Origin: Diadema setosum
Taxonomy: Eukaryota; Echinodermata; Echinoidea; Diadematoida; Diadematidae
Length of the DNA: 64,000 bases
Direction: 5' to 3'
Assembly: GCA_033980235.1 (NCBI GenBank)
Contig: CM067059.1
Location: 17,804,100-17,868,099, forward strand
Below the pieces are notes generated by a model that worked only from the letters and a program-made list of their open reading frames with translations, had not been told where the DNA came from and ran no database searches. Every line of letters begins with the position of its first letter. The first letter of the stretch is position 1. This document shows, one piece after another, positions 45,329-57,812 of this stretch. A program made the translations under genes and the position numbers.

Positions 45329-47265
45329 TACTCACTGCCTCACCAGCACAGATCAGTGTAGCATAGTTAAGTTCTCTGTTCTGCAAGACTGTCTGGCAGT
45401 AGTAAAAACAGTCTGTTTTGCATTGACAGCTAACCATCTCAATTATGGCTTTAGATCTGGGAGGACATCTGTCATGGTTGGTTTCAGCTGGCCATCAGAC
45501 TCATTGTGATAGCCATACTGCAGAGGATCAAACTGAGGATCCTGCAGAGCAATGCTGGTGGGTCCTCTCACTCTGGCTTGGGTATGGACTCTTAGGATAT
45601 GATGTCTCACATCTCCAAGGGTGGGAGGTAGCTTGTCAATTTCTACCCTATGCTTGCAGAAGAGATGCCATCGCAGTTCGGAGATAGTCATGATGTAAAT
45701 GCCTTTGGGGAAGTAGGCTGCACAGACAAAGCTTGCCAGAGTAGCCAGCAACTAATTTCAGTCCCTTCAGCCCCTGTGGAAAGCATCTGCAGAGAACTGA
45801 TTACATCTCTTCTGCCTTCATATAAACTTGCAGCCAGGTGGCTATGCGTATACGAGAAATCATATTCCAGTGCTGTCAGCACCAGTGAACGCATAGAAGG
45901 CTGGCCCTCTGGCTCTCCATAATATAGGTTCTATATCAATAACCCAGAGGTCGTGAATATGGACGTGTTCTTCAGCATGAGCTCAAAGTTTGCTATAAAT
46001 AACACTAGTGATGATTTGCTATGACTATTAGAACACTAACAGTCTGCAAGAATCTTCAGCTAATTGATTGAAGCAAACTTAACCAGAAGAAGAAGGACAT
46101 CTGTGACTGTAAAGAAGAAAACCTCTGCAATTGATGAGTTTCACTGTGATGCTAGGACAGCATGGAAGATCAACAGTGTGTCTACCTCTTTATGATTCTT
46201 ATCCTGGAAAATGAGTCTTTCTTGCTCCTGGTATGCCCTGAAGAAGAGACAATGACATGTTTGTGTGTTGTGCTGTAGTACTCTTAGAGTCTTTTAAGCA
46301 AGATAGTTGGTCAGGTCAGCCTTCAACTTGCTTTACGAAAGGAATCTGCTTGTTGGAATATTTGTGTCATCTCTGACCTGGTACTGGATTGATCAGCATT
46401 TCTGGTTGCAGCAACAAAGCATAGGATTGCTTCAACTTCATGCAGGTAATTCATCATTGCCTTGAACATTGCATATTCTTATATCTGTTTTTGTTCCTCC
46501 CATTCTTCGAAAGCCATGATAATATCAGTAGTGGTCAAAGCCTCGAGTATAGAGTGGTGTTTGCTTGTTTTGCTTCGTTTCAGCTTCAACTTGGTCTGTT
46601 TCCTTCAATGAGACTTTTTTCAGTTGTAGGTTTTCCTTGAAGTTTTCCAGCGCCATTTCATAGAGAACTACATAATTATATGAATAGGTGGGGGCATGAC
46701 GAGCACCCTATAATGTGTACATTTCAGGATTTGCCTCATTGTAGCAGACCTAGAGATATCAGCTTCTATAATATAGAAGCTGATGCTGAGATATATTATA
46801 TCGCAGCATCATCAATGCCAGGAGTCACCAAGAGCGCATACAGTAGCCAAGATTACGTGAAGTTCTCCCATAGTTATGGGACAACTGGACGTTTCAGGTT
46901 AGGTCTGGCATCTAGCATTTGAACCACATTCTCATAAAGAGCAATGTCAAAATAATGAAATGACCGTAGCCTAGGGTACTCTTCAAAAGTCAGGCTCCTC
47001 AGTTGACTTGCTTGAATGATCACAGTTAGCAGGGTAGACCTCTCATGTGCCACCTCTAGGAGTATTGGTATGCCTCCTGCCTCGGTCAGTGGCTTGGCTT
47101 TCAGACATGTTTGAATTTCTCAGCCTGGAATATTGCTTGATGTTTCCCCTACTTCCATTCTAAATAAAGAAGTTGTAACAATCCATCTGTACTTGTTACA
47201 GCTGGTAGCATTCTGAGATTTCTTTACTGGTGACAATGTGGTCTTGACTTGACAAAGTGCAGCAT
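45329..47265. other. Unassigned intron DNA
   Basis: I find no recognisable gene, repeat end or RNA here. Base composition is mixed and the open frames are short. A near-perfect hairpin, agatatcagcttctataata with tatagaagctgatgctgaga, lies at about 46755-46793. The segment may be old transposon sequence decayed past recognition. Confidence 0.4.
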
Positions 47266-48060
47266 ATTCAATTCAATTCAATTCAAACTTTATTTCATTT
47301 TTCGAAAAGAACATAAACATTTCACTTTCTTTGGTAACAGAGAATAAGGTTGCATAATCAAAACAAAGTAAATTGAGAAAAATATAATTCTGGAACCTTG
47401 GGGTAACAAATACGTTGTCATGAAAATTGACTGACTGAAGTGATGGAGACAAAAAGACAAAGCTTGTAGAATGTGATCCCCTCAGGTACAGAATGTCATA
47501 TAGAAAAATGAACTAATTCAAAAAGGGGGGGAAAAGGCTGGGAAAAAAGTCAGGAAAAAAAAAAGTCTAAAAAAAAGTCTGGAAGCCTACCAAGAAGACA
47601 GAGTAACAAACAGACACACATACACACGCTAATAAACATTAAACGAGACTGGGAGGACGACACTAATAAAGGGAGACTAAAAGACAACACAGAATGAGAC
47701 AAGACTAACATAACAGGAAGACAATACAACGGACAGAAAGGCAAAACAGATCCAGCGGTCCTCGACAGAATTATATCGAAAAAAAAATGGGATGCGTGAA
47801 AATGATACAGAAATATATCTACATGGTGTGGAGTGGTATAGAGACTCTAGGCTTTGCCTATCAATAAGGATGGTGCAACCGGTTCTCCAGGAACCTCTAC
47901 CTTCTGGTATATACCAGTAATCGTGCCATAGGTGATTCCTTTCTCATCAGCATTGTCCTCTGACAAGTCTGTGTTATCTATGTGGCGAAGAGCGCAAAGG
48001 TACCCTTCTTCAAGAATGGTGGTACACACAGACCATGGAACATTCTGGTGATTTGTACAA
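47266..48060 (-). mobile_element. 3' end of a minus-strand LINE (fragment)
   Basis: attcaattcaattcaattca followed by aactttatttcattttt at 47268-47300 is the complement of a LINE-type 3' end, (A)AATAAAGTTTGAATTGAATT, like the tail of the + strand LINE at 31005-31029. The sequence to the right, with A-rich 'gaaaaaaaaaagtc' tracts, carries no recognisable ORF2, so this is a short 5'-truncated copy of unknown length. Confidence 0.5.
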
Positions 48061-48089
48061 CACCATTGGCCAGAGCTGTTTCCAATTAA

Positions 48090-49844
48090 AGGGAGGCAGT
48101 CCTGAGATTTTCACTGTACTGATAATTAAGAAGAGTAAAAAATATAACCTTTCACCAGTTTATGCACTTGGAAATTAAAAACTGTCTCAGTACGCGATTT
48201 TTAAAAAATATTTCCTGCAAGCGATCGTGTAAGAGCCTGCAAAAAGATGCTACGTCATTCATGCCCTACTCACCAAGTTGACAGCCGTGCCTCTAAAAAC
48301 CAATTTAAGTGTTCAAATGATCAGTTGTAATTTTATCATAAAATGTGAAAGTATGTGATTTTATTATTTTAAACAAAATATTTCAAGCTTAGTTATATAT
48401 AATTCATGAAAAATTAATATTGTAAGCATAAATTTATATATATTTTAACATCAAATATACCATGTACTTGACATCAAATAGGCACGGTCTTTTTCTAGCT
48501 TCCGTCCGTGTTGCATACTACTTTGCATACAAACCACTCTCGCACGCGAATTCTTACCGGTATACTAATGTACACAGTACTCCGTCTAGCTGAGTTTGGC
48601 GTTCAAACCGAAGATAACCTGTGCATTAGAGAGTCAAATTCTTCAAAGAAAATATTGTTTGTATCTCGATATTTCTGTAAGTACTCAGATATCGCCTTTC
48701 CTCGAAAAAAAAAATATGACGTCTGCCGGGCAGGGCAAACACAGGGGGCCGCAGGGATATAATTTTGCTCCACTTTGCCGTGCATGTCCAGTCAGCACTG
48801 GCAGCAGCTAGTTCAGTGGCACTGTACTGCAGTCCAACCCCGGCTGCAGCCCCACCGTAAATGAAACATAGCTAGCCACTTTCCTTACGTCTCTACGCTT
48901 CCTTTCCTCGGTTCTCTTCGAAGTCAATGCTCGAGGTGTTTCTGTTTTATAACTTATGTGAGCAAATATGGTCGGGATTGCATCTGGCTTCAGGAGTTTT
49001 CTCGGTTTATAACTGAGGGCCACAGCCTGCCTGTCCACGTAAAAACATTGCTTCTCAAATGGTCCACGCACAGGTAGGTCACAACACGATATCGAGAATT
49101 CTTGTAGGCCCTAAGTTTTTTATGTTCGGCTTCGTTGTACCAAGATTTCTCAGCTATACAGCGCACCTTTCACGATACTTTTGTGGGTCTGGGACGGAAA
49201 AAATTATTTTCCTGGGCAATTTTCTGCACGATTTGAGTAAAACTGCTGCTTGACACATCGGCATGATGTAAGATACTCCGACCAGACGACGCCGAATGTG
49301 GTTGCCCTTCTAGCGTACTACACTCTAGTAAATAAATGTGTAGAACCGTTTCTACCTACAATCTGTACGTACTAGAACATAAACAGCTAGCTAACTGCAT
49401 GCGCGGCAACAGGGCTGCAGCTGCGCTGTGATAGACTGGAAAAGTGCGAAGGGCAAACCGGGGTATCTACTGTAGATCTAGTAGTACCGTCCACACGTGT
49501 ACTGTGCGAATATACAATACACAATACATACACACACACACACACTCGCACAGTACGTAAAAACAATGTCAAATACTAGTAGCCATTGACTTCTTCATGC
49601 ATCCGGGTAACCAGGGAGCATACGGATAATGAGCAGAACACGGCTGGGAAGAGTTGTGCCTCGGTGACGTCTGACTCTCCGCCAAGACTTGCTCATTAGC
49701 ATATTCACCATGCAGATTCACACTTTTTCAACAAAAATTTACAAGCTGATTTGGTGATTTGAAAGTTTGTTTTTGGTGAAAGTAGTTCATTTGAGGTACC
49801 AACAACAACATATTTTTTTTTTAATTCGTGAGGACTGCCTCACT
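48090..49844. mobile_element. TTAA-flanked non-autonomous DNA element, 1.75 kb
   Basis: The inverted ends agggaggcagtcct and aggactgcctcact are flanked by TTAA at 48086-48089 and 49845-49848. The interior is unlike its surroundings: more CpG-rich between 48.5 and 49.5 kb, with short open frames that show no motif. No transposase is seen. TTAA again suggests piggyBac or Kolobok machinery acting in trans. Confidence 0.7.
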
Positions 49845-50149
49845 TTAACAGAATACGGCGATAAGACACACAGTATAAGCAGGTGTATCTAGGCCCTATT
49901 TTCTGAGAAGATCCATCCCATCAGCATTGATCTTATTATCACTCTTGTCATACCACACCCCCTTGGTCTGTCACGTACATGGAAGAAAAATTTTACCCAG
50001 TGATTCCAACATAACACTTACATCACAAGTTGTCCTAACATCACCATAAACTGAGCTCAGTGCTGCCTGCCTACATCACCTCATGGCATTCACATCAAAA
50101 AGACGAACTTCCTTAATGTGAAGTCCTGGTATTATCAGAGAAGAAAACA

Positions 50150-50428
50150 ACATGAACGACCTCACGTATGGTTCAGGGGCCACAGAACAGGGTAAAGGCT
50201 GAAACCCCCCCCCCCCCCCCACGCACACACACACACACACACACTTTCCCCTCCCTCCCCCCCCCCCCTCCCAAAAAGTAACAAAATCAGAAAAAGAATC
50301 AGGGGGAAATAATCACAACACATAAAAATTTCCAATTGTTCCTTCTTTAGATTCTTCCCATCTAAGCAGGAGGATGGGGGGGGGGGCTTGACCTTGACCA
50401 CAGACATGCAAGTGGGGGAACACCCTGA

Positions 50429-50459
<31 letters not shown>

Positions 50460-50465
50460 TCAATT
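50150..50465. repeat. Cluster of C/G homopolymers and (CA)n
   Basis: A C-run of about 16 (50205-50220), (CA)n (50221-50244), a C-run (50259-50268), a G-run (about 50377-50387) and (CA)n (about 50431-50459) occur within 310 bases. The open frame across it (50162-50482, minus) is a product of these repeats. The tract is likely to be length-variable between individuals. Confidence 0.7.
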
Positions 50466-51206
50466 CCCTGTGGTTGAGGCATGACGACCTAAGGAGACAC
50501 TTTATTAGTCTTAAATGAAATATTTGTAAATTTATATTACGTAATTTGTCACATAATTAGTAAGTATTTGCAAAAAATGCTATAGGAAATGCCTCAACAC
50601 ACATGAAACTAGGAGCATTGGATTCTTTGACCTTGGAAATGGTAGTTTAGCTGTCAAAATAAAAGCTGTATGTCACTTAGAAGTTGAGATATATTAACAA
50701 AAACATTGCTTATGGCAGCCATTTTGTAAAATCCAAGACGGCGGCCGTAAATAATTCGGTGCAAATGGAAACATTGTTTTTATGATTGCTTATACTATAA
50801 CGTTTCCAAAAATGTATAGTTTTCATACTCGCCACAAAAATCCAATGAAAGTAAAAATTCAAACACAAGGAACCCGACTAGTTGTTAAGTGATGGCACAT
50901 TATAAAATTAAAAGAAGTCATTAAATTCCATGCATTAATTTGTTGTGTGACTCTGGTGATCACTGAGAGTGTGTATATTTGTCGTCTTCGCTTTCCCGTC
51001 TGCCCCTTATCCCTTTTGTGTAGAAATGGTGACTGTAATCTATCATCACAATCTTTTATATGCACATTTTTCAGTAGGATCAATTGGTGAACATAAACAC
51101 CTTGCTCAGGGAGGATGAAATGACTTGATTATCAAATGCATTGATACATCAGAACCAGGGCTTCCTCCTCTGCAGCCATATGAAAAATTATTACATAAAT
51201 GTTGTA

Positions 51207-52659
51207 CAGTCAACCTCAGCCAAGTCGAATCTATTGGGACTGATGAAAACACTTTGGCTTATGCGAAATTCAACATCTGCAGAATTTTTTTTTATTTTTT
51301 TTATTTACATTTCCTGATGAATTGTCATTATGCAATGTCTTTTTGTGTCGGGAGCAATATGTTGTATGTTTTGTTTTTGAGTTTTGTGTAAAAGAATCAT
51401 GAAGCTCAGTTATTGGACTGTGATAATTGAAATGCATATCATCTAATGTTTTTAGGCAGTGTGGACAAATTGCATGTATTTATCTTCATTTTTCACTCTT
51501 GGTAAGTCATGATCATCATCAATCACATCATTCATCATCAATAATACAAGTAGGCCTACAATCACCAAAAAGTGCAGAGGGCACAAATAAGTCACATGAA
51601 TATTGTACTCTGGTTTTTAGTTGGTTTTATACACATTAACTCATGTCAACAGAGTCAAAATCTTGTGTTCATATCATGCAGCTTCACCGTCTGAATCACT
51701 GTAGCTGACTGTTTAAATTGGTACATATGAAAGAGTTGCATACTTGTTTGTCTGCTCTGTGCTCCCTCTTGGATCTCCTTTCACACAGGAAATAAACATA
51801 AAAAATAGCGCTTTTTGATGAAATGACTGTAAATATTTACAGTAAGTCATGTTTTTTACAAACCTTCGGGCGGAATTTTAAACTTTAAAATGTTTTGCGT
51901 ACAATGATATTAAATTTGATATTGTTTTATGACGAAAAGAGAGTTGCAAAATTGGCATTAAAATGTTCATGTTTTCAGCTTTTCTATGGAGATTTCACTA
52001 TATTTACTAGATTTTTGAAGCTCAGGGTATGGTCGAAGACCCGCCAAATTTTACTGGAGTATGGTGTCAATTTTCATCAGGTAGTTTCTGAAACTAAGAA
52101 ATTTTAGCTCAAGGTTCATTTTACAGTGGTTCCTGTTCGTCAAGAGAAAATGGTTGCAGTTTTAGGATCAAATTATGTATAGTTTCTGAAAAGTTCTGGT
52201 TAGATAAGATATCAAAGTGCATGGGTCTGGATGTCCTCCGCACATCCCTCTCGGTGCCATACCTGATTGTGAGGATTTTTTTTTTCAAACCCCACTGCGT
52301 CACCTGCACATAGCTCGCTTCTATCACGTTCTACTCAGCTTAGAAAATTATGGTTTACTTTGATTGGACCCATGGGAGTGTTTATTTGAAAAATGATGTA
52401 TTTTCCTTCATATATTTATGAAAGAATGCATGTTTTAACAACGTGGGGGGGGGGCTTCGACTTGTGCAATGAAATTAACGTGTATTCATACAAATCTGGA
52501 CTCGAAAAATTTTTTGACATACCCAAATTCGACTTGTAGATTTTGACTAAATGAAAGATTATTTTAAAGAAGTAAGTGAAGAGAAAATTGGGAATTTTCT
52601 TAGCTTCAACTTTGCTGAGCTTTCGACTTGTGCAAGGTCTACTTAGGCGAAGTTGACTG
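51207..52659. mobile_element. pogo/Tigger-like element, non-autonomous
   Basis: The left end CAGTCAACCTCAGCCAAGTC directly follows TA, and the right end ggtctacttaggcgaagttg then actg is its inverted counterpart. The following bases are CA instead of TA, one mutation away from the expected duplication. Subterminal 'cgacttgt' words repeat near the right end. The length is 1,453 bp. No transposase frame survives. It shares its end with the fragment at 192. Confidence 0.65.
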
Positions 52660-53120
52660 CATGTATAAAAATCATCAAAATGCCCATCTGTTTGTGCTGT
52701 TCCATTTCGTTGACAAAATATTTAAATTTATAAGAAATCATATCTCTTACAACCTTGCATTGAATATAGCAAACTGCAAATGCAGTGAGAAGACTCTAAT
52801 GATAGAAATCAGTGAGAAATAATTGTTTTTATGTTGTTTTTCTACAGTTACGTGTAGTTTTGGGCAAATAAAAATATGAAAACATAAGATAAGTCTTTTT
52901 GACTCCTTGAGTGTTTAATGTCAATCTTCGCAGATCAGGAAATCAGAATTTTTGTGCAGTTTACAAAATTGCATCATGTAATGCATGAGCCTTTACAATG
53001 CTTAATTACACATTTCCATTGTTTACCAGTAGAGGGGAAGGAAGTTTTCCTTCTGAAAATGTCCTGACAAATGTTAGATGATTAAGTCTCACATGAAGAA
53101 ATGTTATTTGTGTCTTTCAG

Positions 53121-53219
53121 GGCATAGATAAATATGCCATTGAAGATGTGGAGGAGGCAAGACAAAACACTGCCAAGTACTCCAGGCCACTTCACATCAT
53201 TGAAGGCCCCTTGATGAAG
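53121..53219 (+). CDS. MTR: Methionine synthase, internal exon (start of B12 cap domain)
   Basis: This 99-bp exon encodes 33 residues, [20 protein letters not shown] then [13 protein letters not shown]. The acceptor has a clean pyrimidine tract (tgtctttcag ending at 53120) and the donor is gtgagt at 53220, both phase 0. It forms the first helices of the four-helix cap that covers the cobalamin in resting enzyme. The phrase PL.IIEGPLM is strongly conserved from bacteria to mammals. It follows LVK of the previous exon directly, as LVKGI does in animal orthologues. It confirms that the 42-kb spacer is an intron and not a gene boundary. Confidence 0.96.
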
Positions 53220-53575
53220 GTGAGTAGAATGTGCCGAGAGAAAACAAACAAACTGCGGAGCCTAATGAAATTCAGCACTACTCAGGGTTATGTGAGAGTA
53301 TGAGAAAGTAGGCATTGAGGGAGAAAGGTTTGCGGTAGCACCATGTGTATGTAATCTGTTTAGGGATCATGACTTGACAAAGAGCCTAGACAGAGGGGAG
53401 TTGAGGAGGGAAGTGACTTGGGGAGAATGTAAGGAAGGCAAATAGTGACAAGTGAGGGGCAGCAGAGAGCTGGAAGTTGAAGTTGCACTAGTAGAGACTG
53501 GAGAAAAGGAGACGATTAGAGTGGTATTAAAAGGGAGAATACAGTCAAAATCAAGTAAAGGGTTTGGACATCACT
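53220..53575. other. Purine-rich intron segment
   Basis: This is a G/A-rich stretch with many 'gagggag', 'gaaagg' and 'gagaa' words and no open frame of note. It lies between the donor of the preceding MTR exon and the first of two inverted MITEs. A similar purine-rich stretch at 54304-54370 follows the MITE, so the MITE probably split it. Confidence 0.5.
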
Positions 53576-54303
53576 GGGTGATTTCAAGTTTGGTGCTAGT
53601 GCCTATTGCTATCTGAGGACTAGCACCGGCGATAAAACCGAACTTGAAATCACGTCGGTGTTAGGAGTTGACCTCAAAATTATGACGTATTTCCGGTAGT
53701 TGGTGCTGGGCTTGGTGTTGAATGTCGTCTGCTGAACCGAGCTCCACCATTTGTGTTAGCGATCTTTACGTGCTTTTTCGCATTGACTAACACTAGCCCC
53801 TAGGGATTATCATTTTCTTCATTTCAAGTTTGGTGCTGGTGTTAGCGTTGCCGTGCGTGACCCGTATTCACTTTTATAATAGATGCACGTCTATGCTTGC
53901 ATAGATGCAAGTCTATGCTAATGCAGTGGTCGCCCACGTAAAGAACACGAACACTCCAGACATACCTATATAAATCTGAGCCTGGGAGCAAAATTTAGAT
54001 AGTTGTATTTTGGGGAATGGATGAAAGTTGTGGCATTTTAATCTGTCTTCCTCACTTCGTGTCTAAAACTAAGTAGTTTTGGCTACATCTTTTGATATTT
54101 GACTGTAATCACGCGCCATCACTTTTCGTCGCGCAATTCCCGCGGAGCTCACGGTGCTGTGATTCCAACACCTAGTGCTGGTGAACGATAATTTTGATCA
54201 GTATCACCTCGTTAATCTGACAGTCGGTGTTGGAGCTTGATTTAACGCTGTTATTTGGGAGCTAGCACTAGCACTAGCACTAGCACCGAACTTGAAATCA
54301 CCC
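53576..54303 (+). mobile_element. MITE copy 1 (ends gggtgatttcaag), ACT duplication
   Basis: The 728-bp element has inverted ends gggtgatttcaagtttggtg and caccgaacttgaaatcaccc, flanked by ACT on both sides (53573-53575 and 54304-54306). The subterminal regions are rich in 'gctagtgctag' words, and an internal copy of the end motif (catttcaagtttggtgctgg) lies at about 53820. It has no protein. The second copy, at 54591-55261, is in the opposite orientation in the same MTR intron. Confidence 0.8.
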
Positions 54304-54590
54304 ACTGGGAGGAGAAAGATGAAGTAGAAGGGAGGGGGAGGGAGAAGTTGAAGGTTGGAAAATCATTGAGATAGGAGAGGGAAGTGGAGATTCGTGAAAC
54401 CAACCTGGAGAAACAAAGTCCATATCGTTGACAGACTTCGTCAAAGGTCAAAGCCAAGGGCTACTGTGTGTGATATGCACAAATGACAATACCAAGCCTT
54501 AAGCTTCATCTAGGAACAGTTATTTGCTGGAAATGATAATGGAGATAGGTTTAAATTGTAGTCAAAGGTCATTGCACTATGAATGACATT

Positions 54591-55261
54591 GGGTGATTTC
54601 AAGTTCAGTGCTGGTGCTAGTGCTAGCCCCCAAATAACTACCTTAAATTGAGCTCCAACACCAACGATCAGATTAACGAGGTGATACCAATCAAAATTAT
54701 TGATCCCCAGCGTTAGGTGCCAGCATCGCACTACTGTGACGTCCACAGGAATTGCATGACAAAAAAAGTGACTGCGCATAGTTAAAGTCAAAAAAAAAAG
54801 ATGTAGCCATGACTACTTAGTTTTAGGTACATAATAAGGAAGACTGATTAAAATGCCACAAATTTCATCCCTTCTTTTAAACCAATAATCTTAATTTTGC
54901 TCCCAGGATCAGATTTATGGAGCCATGTCTAGAGTGTTGGTGTACGTTACGTGGGTGACCATTGCATTAGCGTAGACTTTGCATACAAAACGTGCATCTA
55001 TTATGGAAGTAAATGTGGGTCTCGCATGCCAACGCTAACACCAGCACTGAACTTGAAATGACGATAATGATAATCCCTAGGGGCTAGTGTTAGTCAATGG
55101 GGAAAAAGCATTTAAATCGTTAGCACAAACGATGCAGCTCAGTTCAGCAGATGACATTCAGCACCAAGCCCAGCACCAGCAACCGGAAATATGTCATAAT
55201 TTTGAGGTCAGCCTCCCAACACCGACTGATTTCAAGTTCAATTTTATCACTGGTGCTAGTG
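54591..55261 (-). mobile_element. MITE copy 2, inverted relative to copy 1, one end lost
   Basis: It starts gggtgatttcaagttcagtg and ends abruptly at ggtgctagtg. Its complement follows copy 1 along its whole length: for example gcatctattatggaagtaaa here matches tttataatagatgcacg there, and 'ccctaggggctagtgttagt' matches 'actaacactagcccctaggg'. The last ~40 bases, including one terminal repeat, are missing. With copy 1 it makes an inverted repeat with arms of about 670-730 bases and a 287-base spacer. Confidence 0.8.
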
Positions 55262-55345
55262 TGTAAGTGCATTGAATTGCTAAAGGAAGAGTAATATGAG
55301 TGTTTTTATGCTGTGACAGATTATTATGGTATTATTTTTTCACAG

Positions 55346-55501
55346 GGTATGAGTGTTGTGGGAGACCTGTTTGGGGCAGGTAAGATGTTCCTTCCTCAGG
55401 TCATTAAGTCAGCACGTGTCATGAAGAAGGCTGTCGGTCACCTGATTCCATTCATGGAGAAGGAGAAGGAGGAGTCACTGGCAGGTTCTGATCAGAGTGA
55501 G
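55346..55501 (+). CDS. MTR: Methionine synthase, internal exon (B12 cap domain)
   Basis: This 156-bp exon encodes 52 residues. It starts [20 protein letters not shown], continues [20 protein letters not shown] and ends with a variable acidic tail (...GSDQSE). The acceptor is ttcacag ending at 55345 and the donor is gtaaag at 55502, phase 0. [14 protein letters not shown] and ARVMKKAV are hallmark residues of the cap helices that pack against the upper face of cobalamin, nearly unchanged between this animal and vertebrates. The next exon should encode the B12-binding fold with DxHxxG, which I do not find before 64000, so the following intron exceeds 8.4 kb. Confidence 0.97.
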
Positions 55502-55899
55502 GTAAAGTAGTGCATGATGTAGGTTTACGGAAATGAAGATATTGCCAGCATATCAAAACATACATTTGTAGATGCAAAATTAAGACGTGATTTTAACCCA
55601 ATATCTGTCGCACAGTATGGCCCAAATTTCAGGGCATTTTGCAGTGTGCATACATTTCTTTGTTGATGGCCTTTTCTGATTGCTATTGTTATACCCCCGC
55701 CACACTTAGTGTGAAGGGGGTATATACATCTGTAGGAATCACCGTGAGGTTGGTCAGGCGGTCGGTCGGTCGGTCTGTTGCAAAATCTTGCGTTGCGAAC
55801 TCCTCCTACAGTTTTGAAGCAATTTAAATGAAACTTAGGGTAAATGACGATATTGAGGTATAGATGTGCAAGACATGTTTTTTGTGTTTGTCGGACAAT

Positions 55900-57060
55900 G
55901 CATTGCCATGGTAACCATAATTTTACCAAAACCTTGTGGATTGAATAACTTCCATAGTATTTAAGCAATCAATTTCAAAATTGGTATCTATGATGATCTA
56001 TAGGTGTAGTTATGCAAGACACTCTTTGTGTTTGTATTGACAAAGCGTTGCCATGGTAACCACATGTTTTCTTCGAAATCTTGTGGAGTATACAACTTCC
56101 ACAGTTTTGAAGCAATTGAAATCAAATTTGGTAGGCATTATGGCCTTGAGGCATAGATGTGGAACATATAATATTTGTGTTTGTCGGACAAAGCGTTGCC
56201 ATGGTGTAACCACAATTTTACCAAAACCTTGTGGATTTAATAACTTCCACATCATTCAAGCAATTAAGGTCAAATTTAGTATGTATGATGATCGGGAGGT
56301 GTAGTTATGCAAGACACCAATGTGTTGATATAAGAAAAATGTGTTGCCATGGTAACCACTCATTTTTGTATCAAATTGATCCATTTAATCTATGAAGGTG
56401 AAATTTGGTGTGTATGATGCTCAATAAGTGTAGTTTTGCAAAATGTCTTTTGTCTTTGTATCGGACAATGCGTTGCCATGGTAACCGCATTTTTTTTTTT
56501 TTTATCCTGTGGAGTGAACTTCTTCCACAGTTTTCAAGCAAGTGATACCAAATTTGGTAGGCATTATGGCCCTGAGGTATAGATGTGGAACACATAATTT
56601 TTGTGTTTGTCACACAAACCGTTGCCATGGTAACCACAATTTTACCAAAACCTTGCAGATCGAATAACTTCCACATCATTCAAGCAATTAAGGTCAAATT
56701 TAGTATGTATGATGATCGGGAGGTGTAGTTATGCAAGACACCAATGTGTTGATATAAGAAAAATGTGTTGCCATGGTAACCACTCATTTTTGTATCAAAT
56801 TGATCCATTTAATCTATGAAGGTGAAATTTGGTGTGTATGATGCTCTATAAGTGTAGTTTTGCAAAATGTCTTTTGTATTTGTATCGGACAATGCGTTGC
56901 CATGGTAACCGCATTTTTTTTTTTTTAATCCTGTGGAGTGAACTTCTTCCACAGTTTTCAAGCAAGTGATACCAAATTTGGTAGGCATTATGGCCCTGAG
57001 GTATAGATGTGGAACACATAATTTTTGTGTTTGTCACACAAATCGTTGCCATGGTAACCA
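55900..57060. repeat. Tandem array carrying GTTGCCATGGTAAC palindromes
   Basis: Exact copies of the 14-base palindrome lie at 56047, 56343, 56472, 56621, 56767, 56896 and 57045, with one more at 58684 beyond the TTAA insertion. Near-copies lie at 55902, 56195 and 58873. Spacing from 56343 on is 129, 149, 146, 129, 149, so a three-unit block of 424 bases is duplicated (56343-56766 and 56767 onward); its two copies are nearly identical. The sequence matches the RFX X-box. Confidence 0.85.
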
Positions 57061-57544
57061 CAATTTTACCAAAACCTTGCAGATCGAATAACTTTTCCAT
57101 CAGTCAAGCAATTAAAGTCAAATTTAGTATGTATCATGATCTAGAAGTGTAGTTTTGCAAGACACCAATGTGTTAGTTTAAAGCCCCCGTCACACTAGAG
57201 CGGATCGAGCCAACGAATGCCCAGCGGATCCGAAAATTTGGAGATACGCTCACATCCGTTGCTCGTCGTTCGTGACCCGCTTGACGTTCGCTGTATCCGC
57301 TAGCTGTTTGCAGAGATTCGCAGAGATCCGCTAGAGCCAAATTTTGATTTTGGACATGTCCAAAATCTTGAGCGGATGACGAACGGAATGACAATCCGCT
57401 ATGTGTTCGCTTAGCATCCACAGATCGAAAGTTTTGGTCGCTCTGCGTTTGTTTCTTATTCGTCCGCCGTTCGTCCAAATTTGGCCACCAAATCTGCACA
57501 GCAACACACGTTAATTCAACGTATACTAGGAAAAAACAAATAGA

Positions 57545-57812
57545 TATTCATAGCACACATAATGATAATAATAATGATAATAATAACAATAAAAAAAGGT
57601 CTTATTTACCCACGGTAGCCTCTTCAGTGTTGCCACTGCTCTACCAGTGGCCCTGGTATTATCGTTACCCTAGCGTTGCCAGGTACCCATTTACACCTGG
57701 GTCGAGAAGGATATCGTAGGTAAAACATCTTGCCTAAGGACGGTATTCGAACCCAGGTCGTCGGTTCGGGAGTCGGGAGTCTTATCCGCTGTGGCACACC
57801 CCCTACAGGACA
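57545..57812 (-). repeat. tRNA-derived SINE
   Basis: On the minus strand, tgtgccacagcggataagac (A-box region) is followed after about 35 bases by cctgggttcgaatacc (B box, matching GGTTCGANNCC), then a body with gtaaatgggtacctggcaac, and a 3' tail of (att)n/(atc)n at 57560-57592. This is the standard plan of a tRNA-related SINE. Identity of the parent tRNA is not clear. It lies inside the TTAA element. Confidence 0.75.

Noticed and set aside
47847..48029. Short open frame MCTTILEEGYLCALRHIDNT as a possible exon
   Set aside because: Looks protein-like by composition but has no clear splice sites on the minus strand and no family I recognise.
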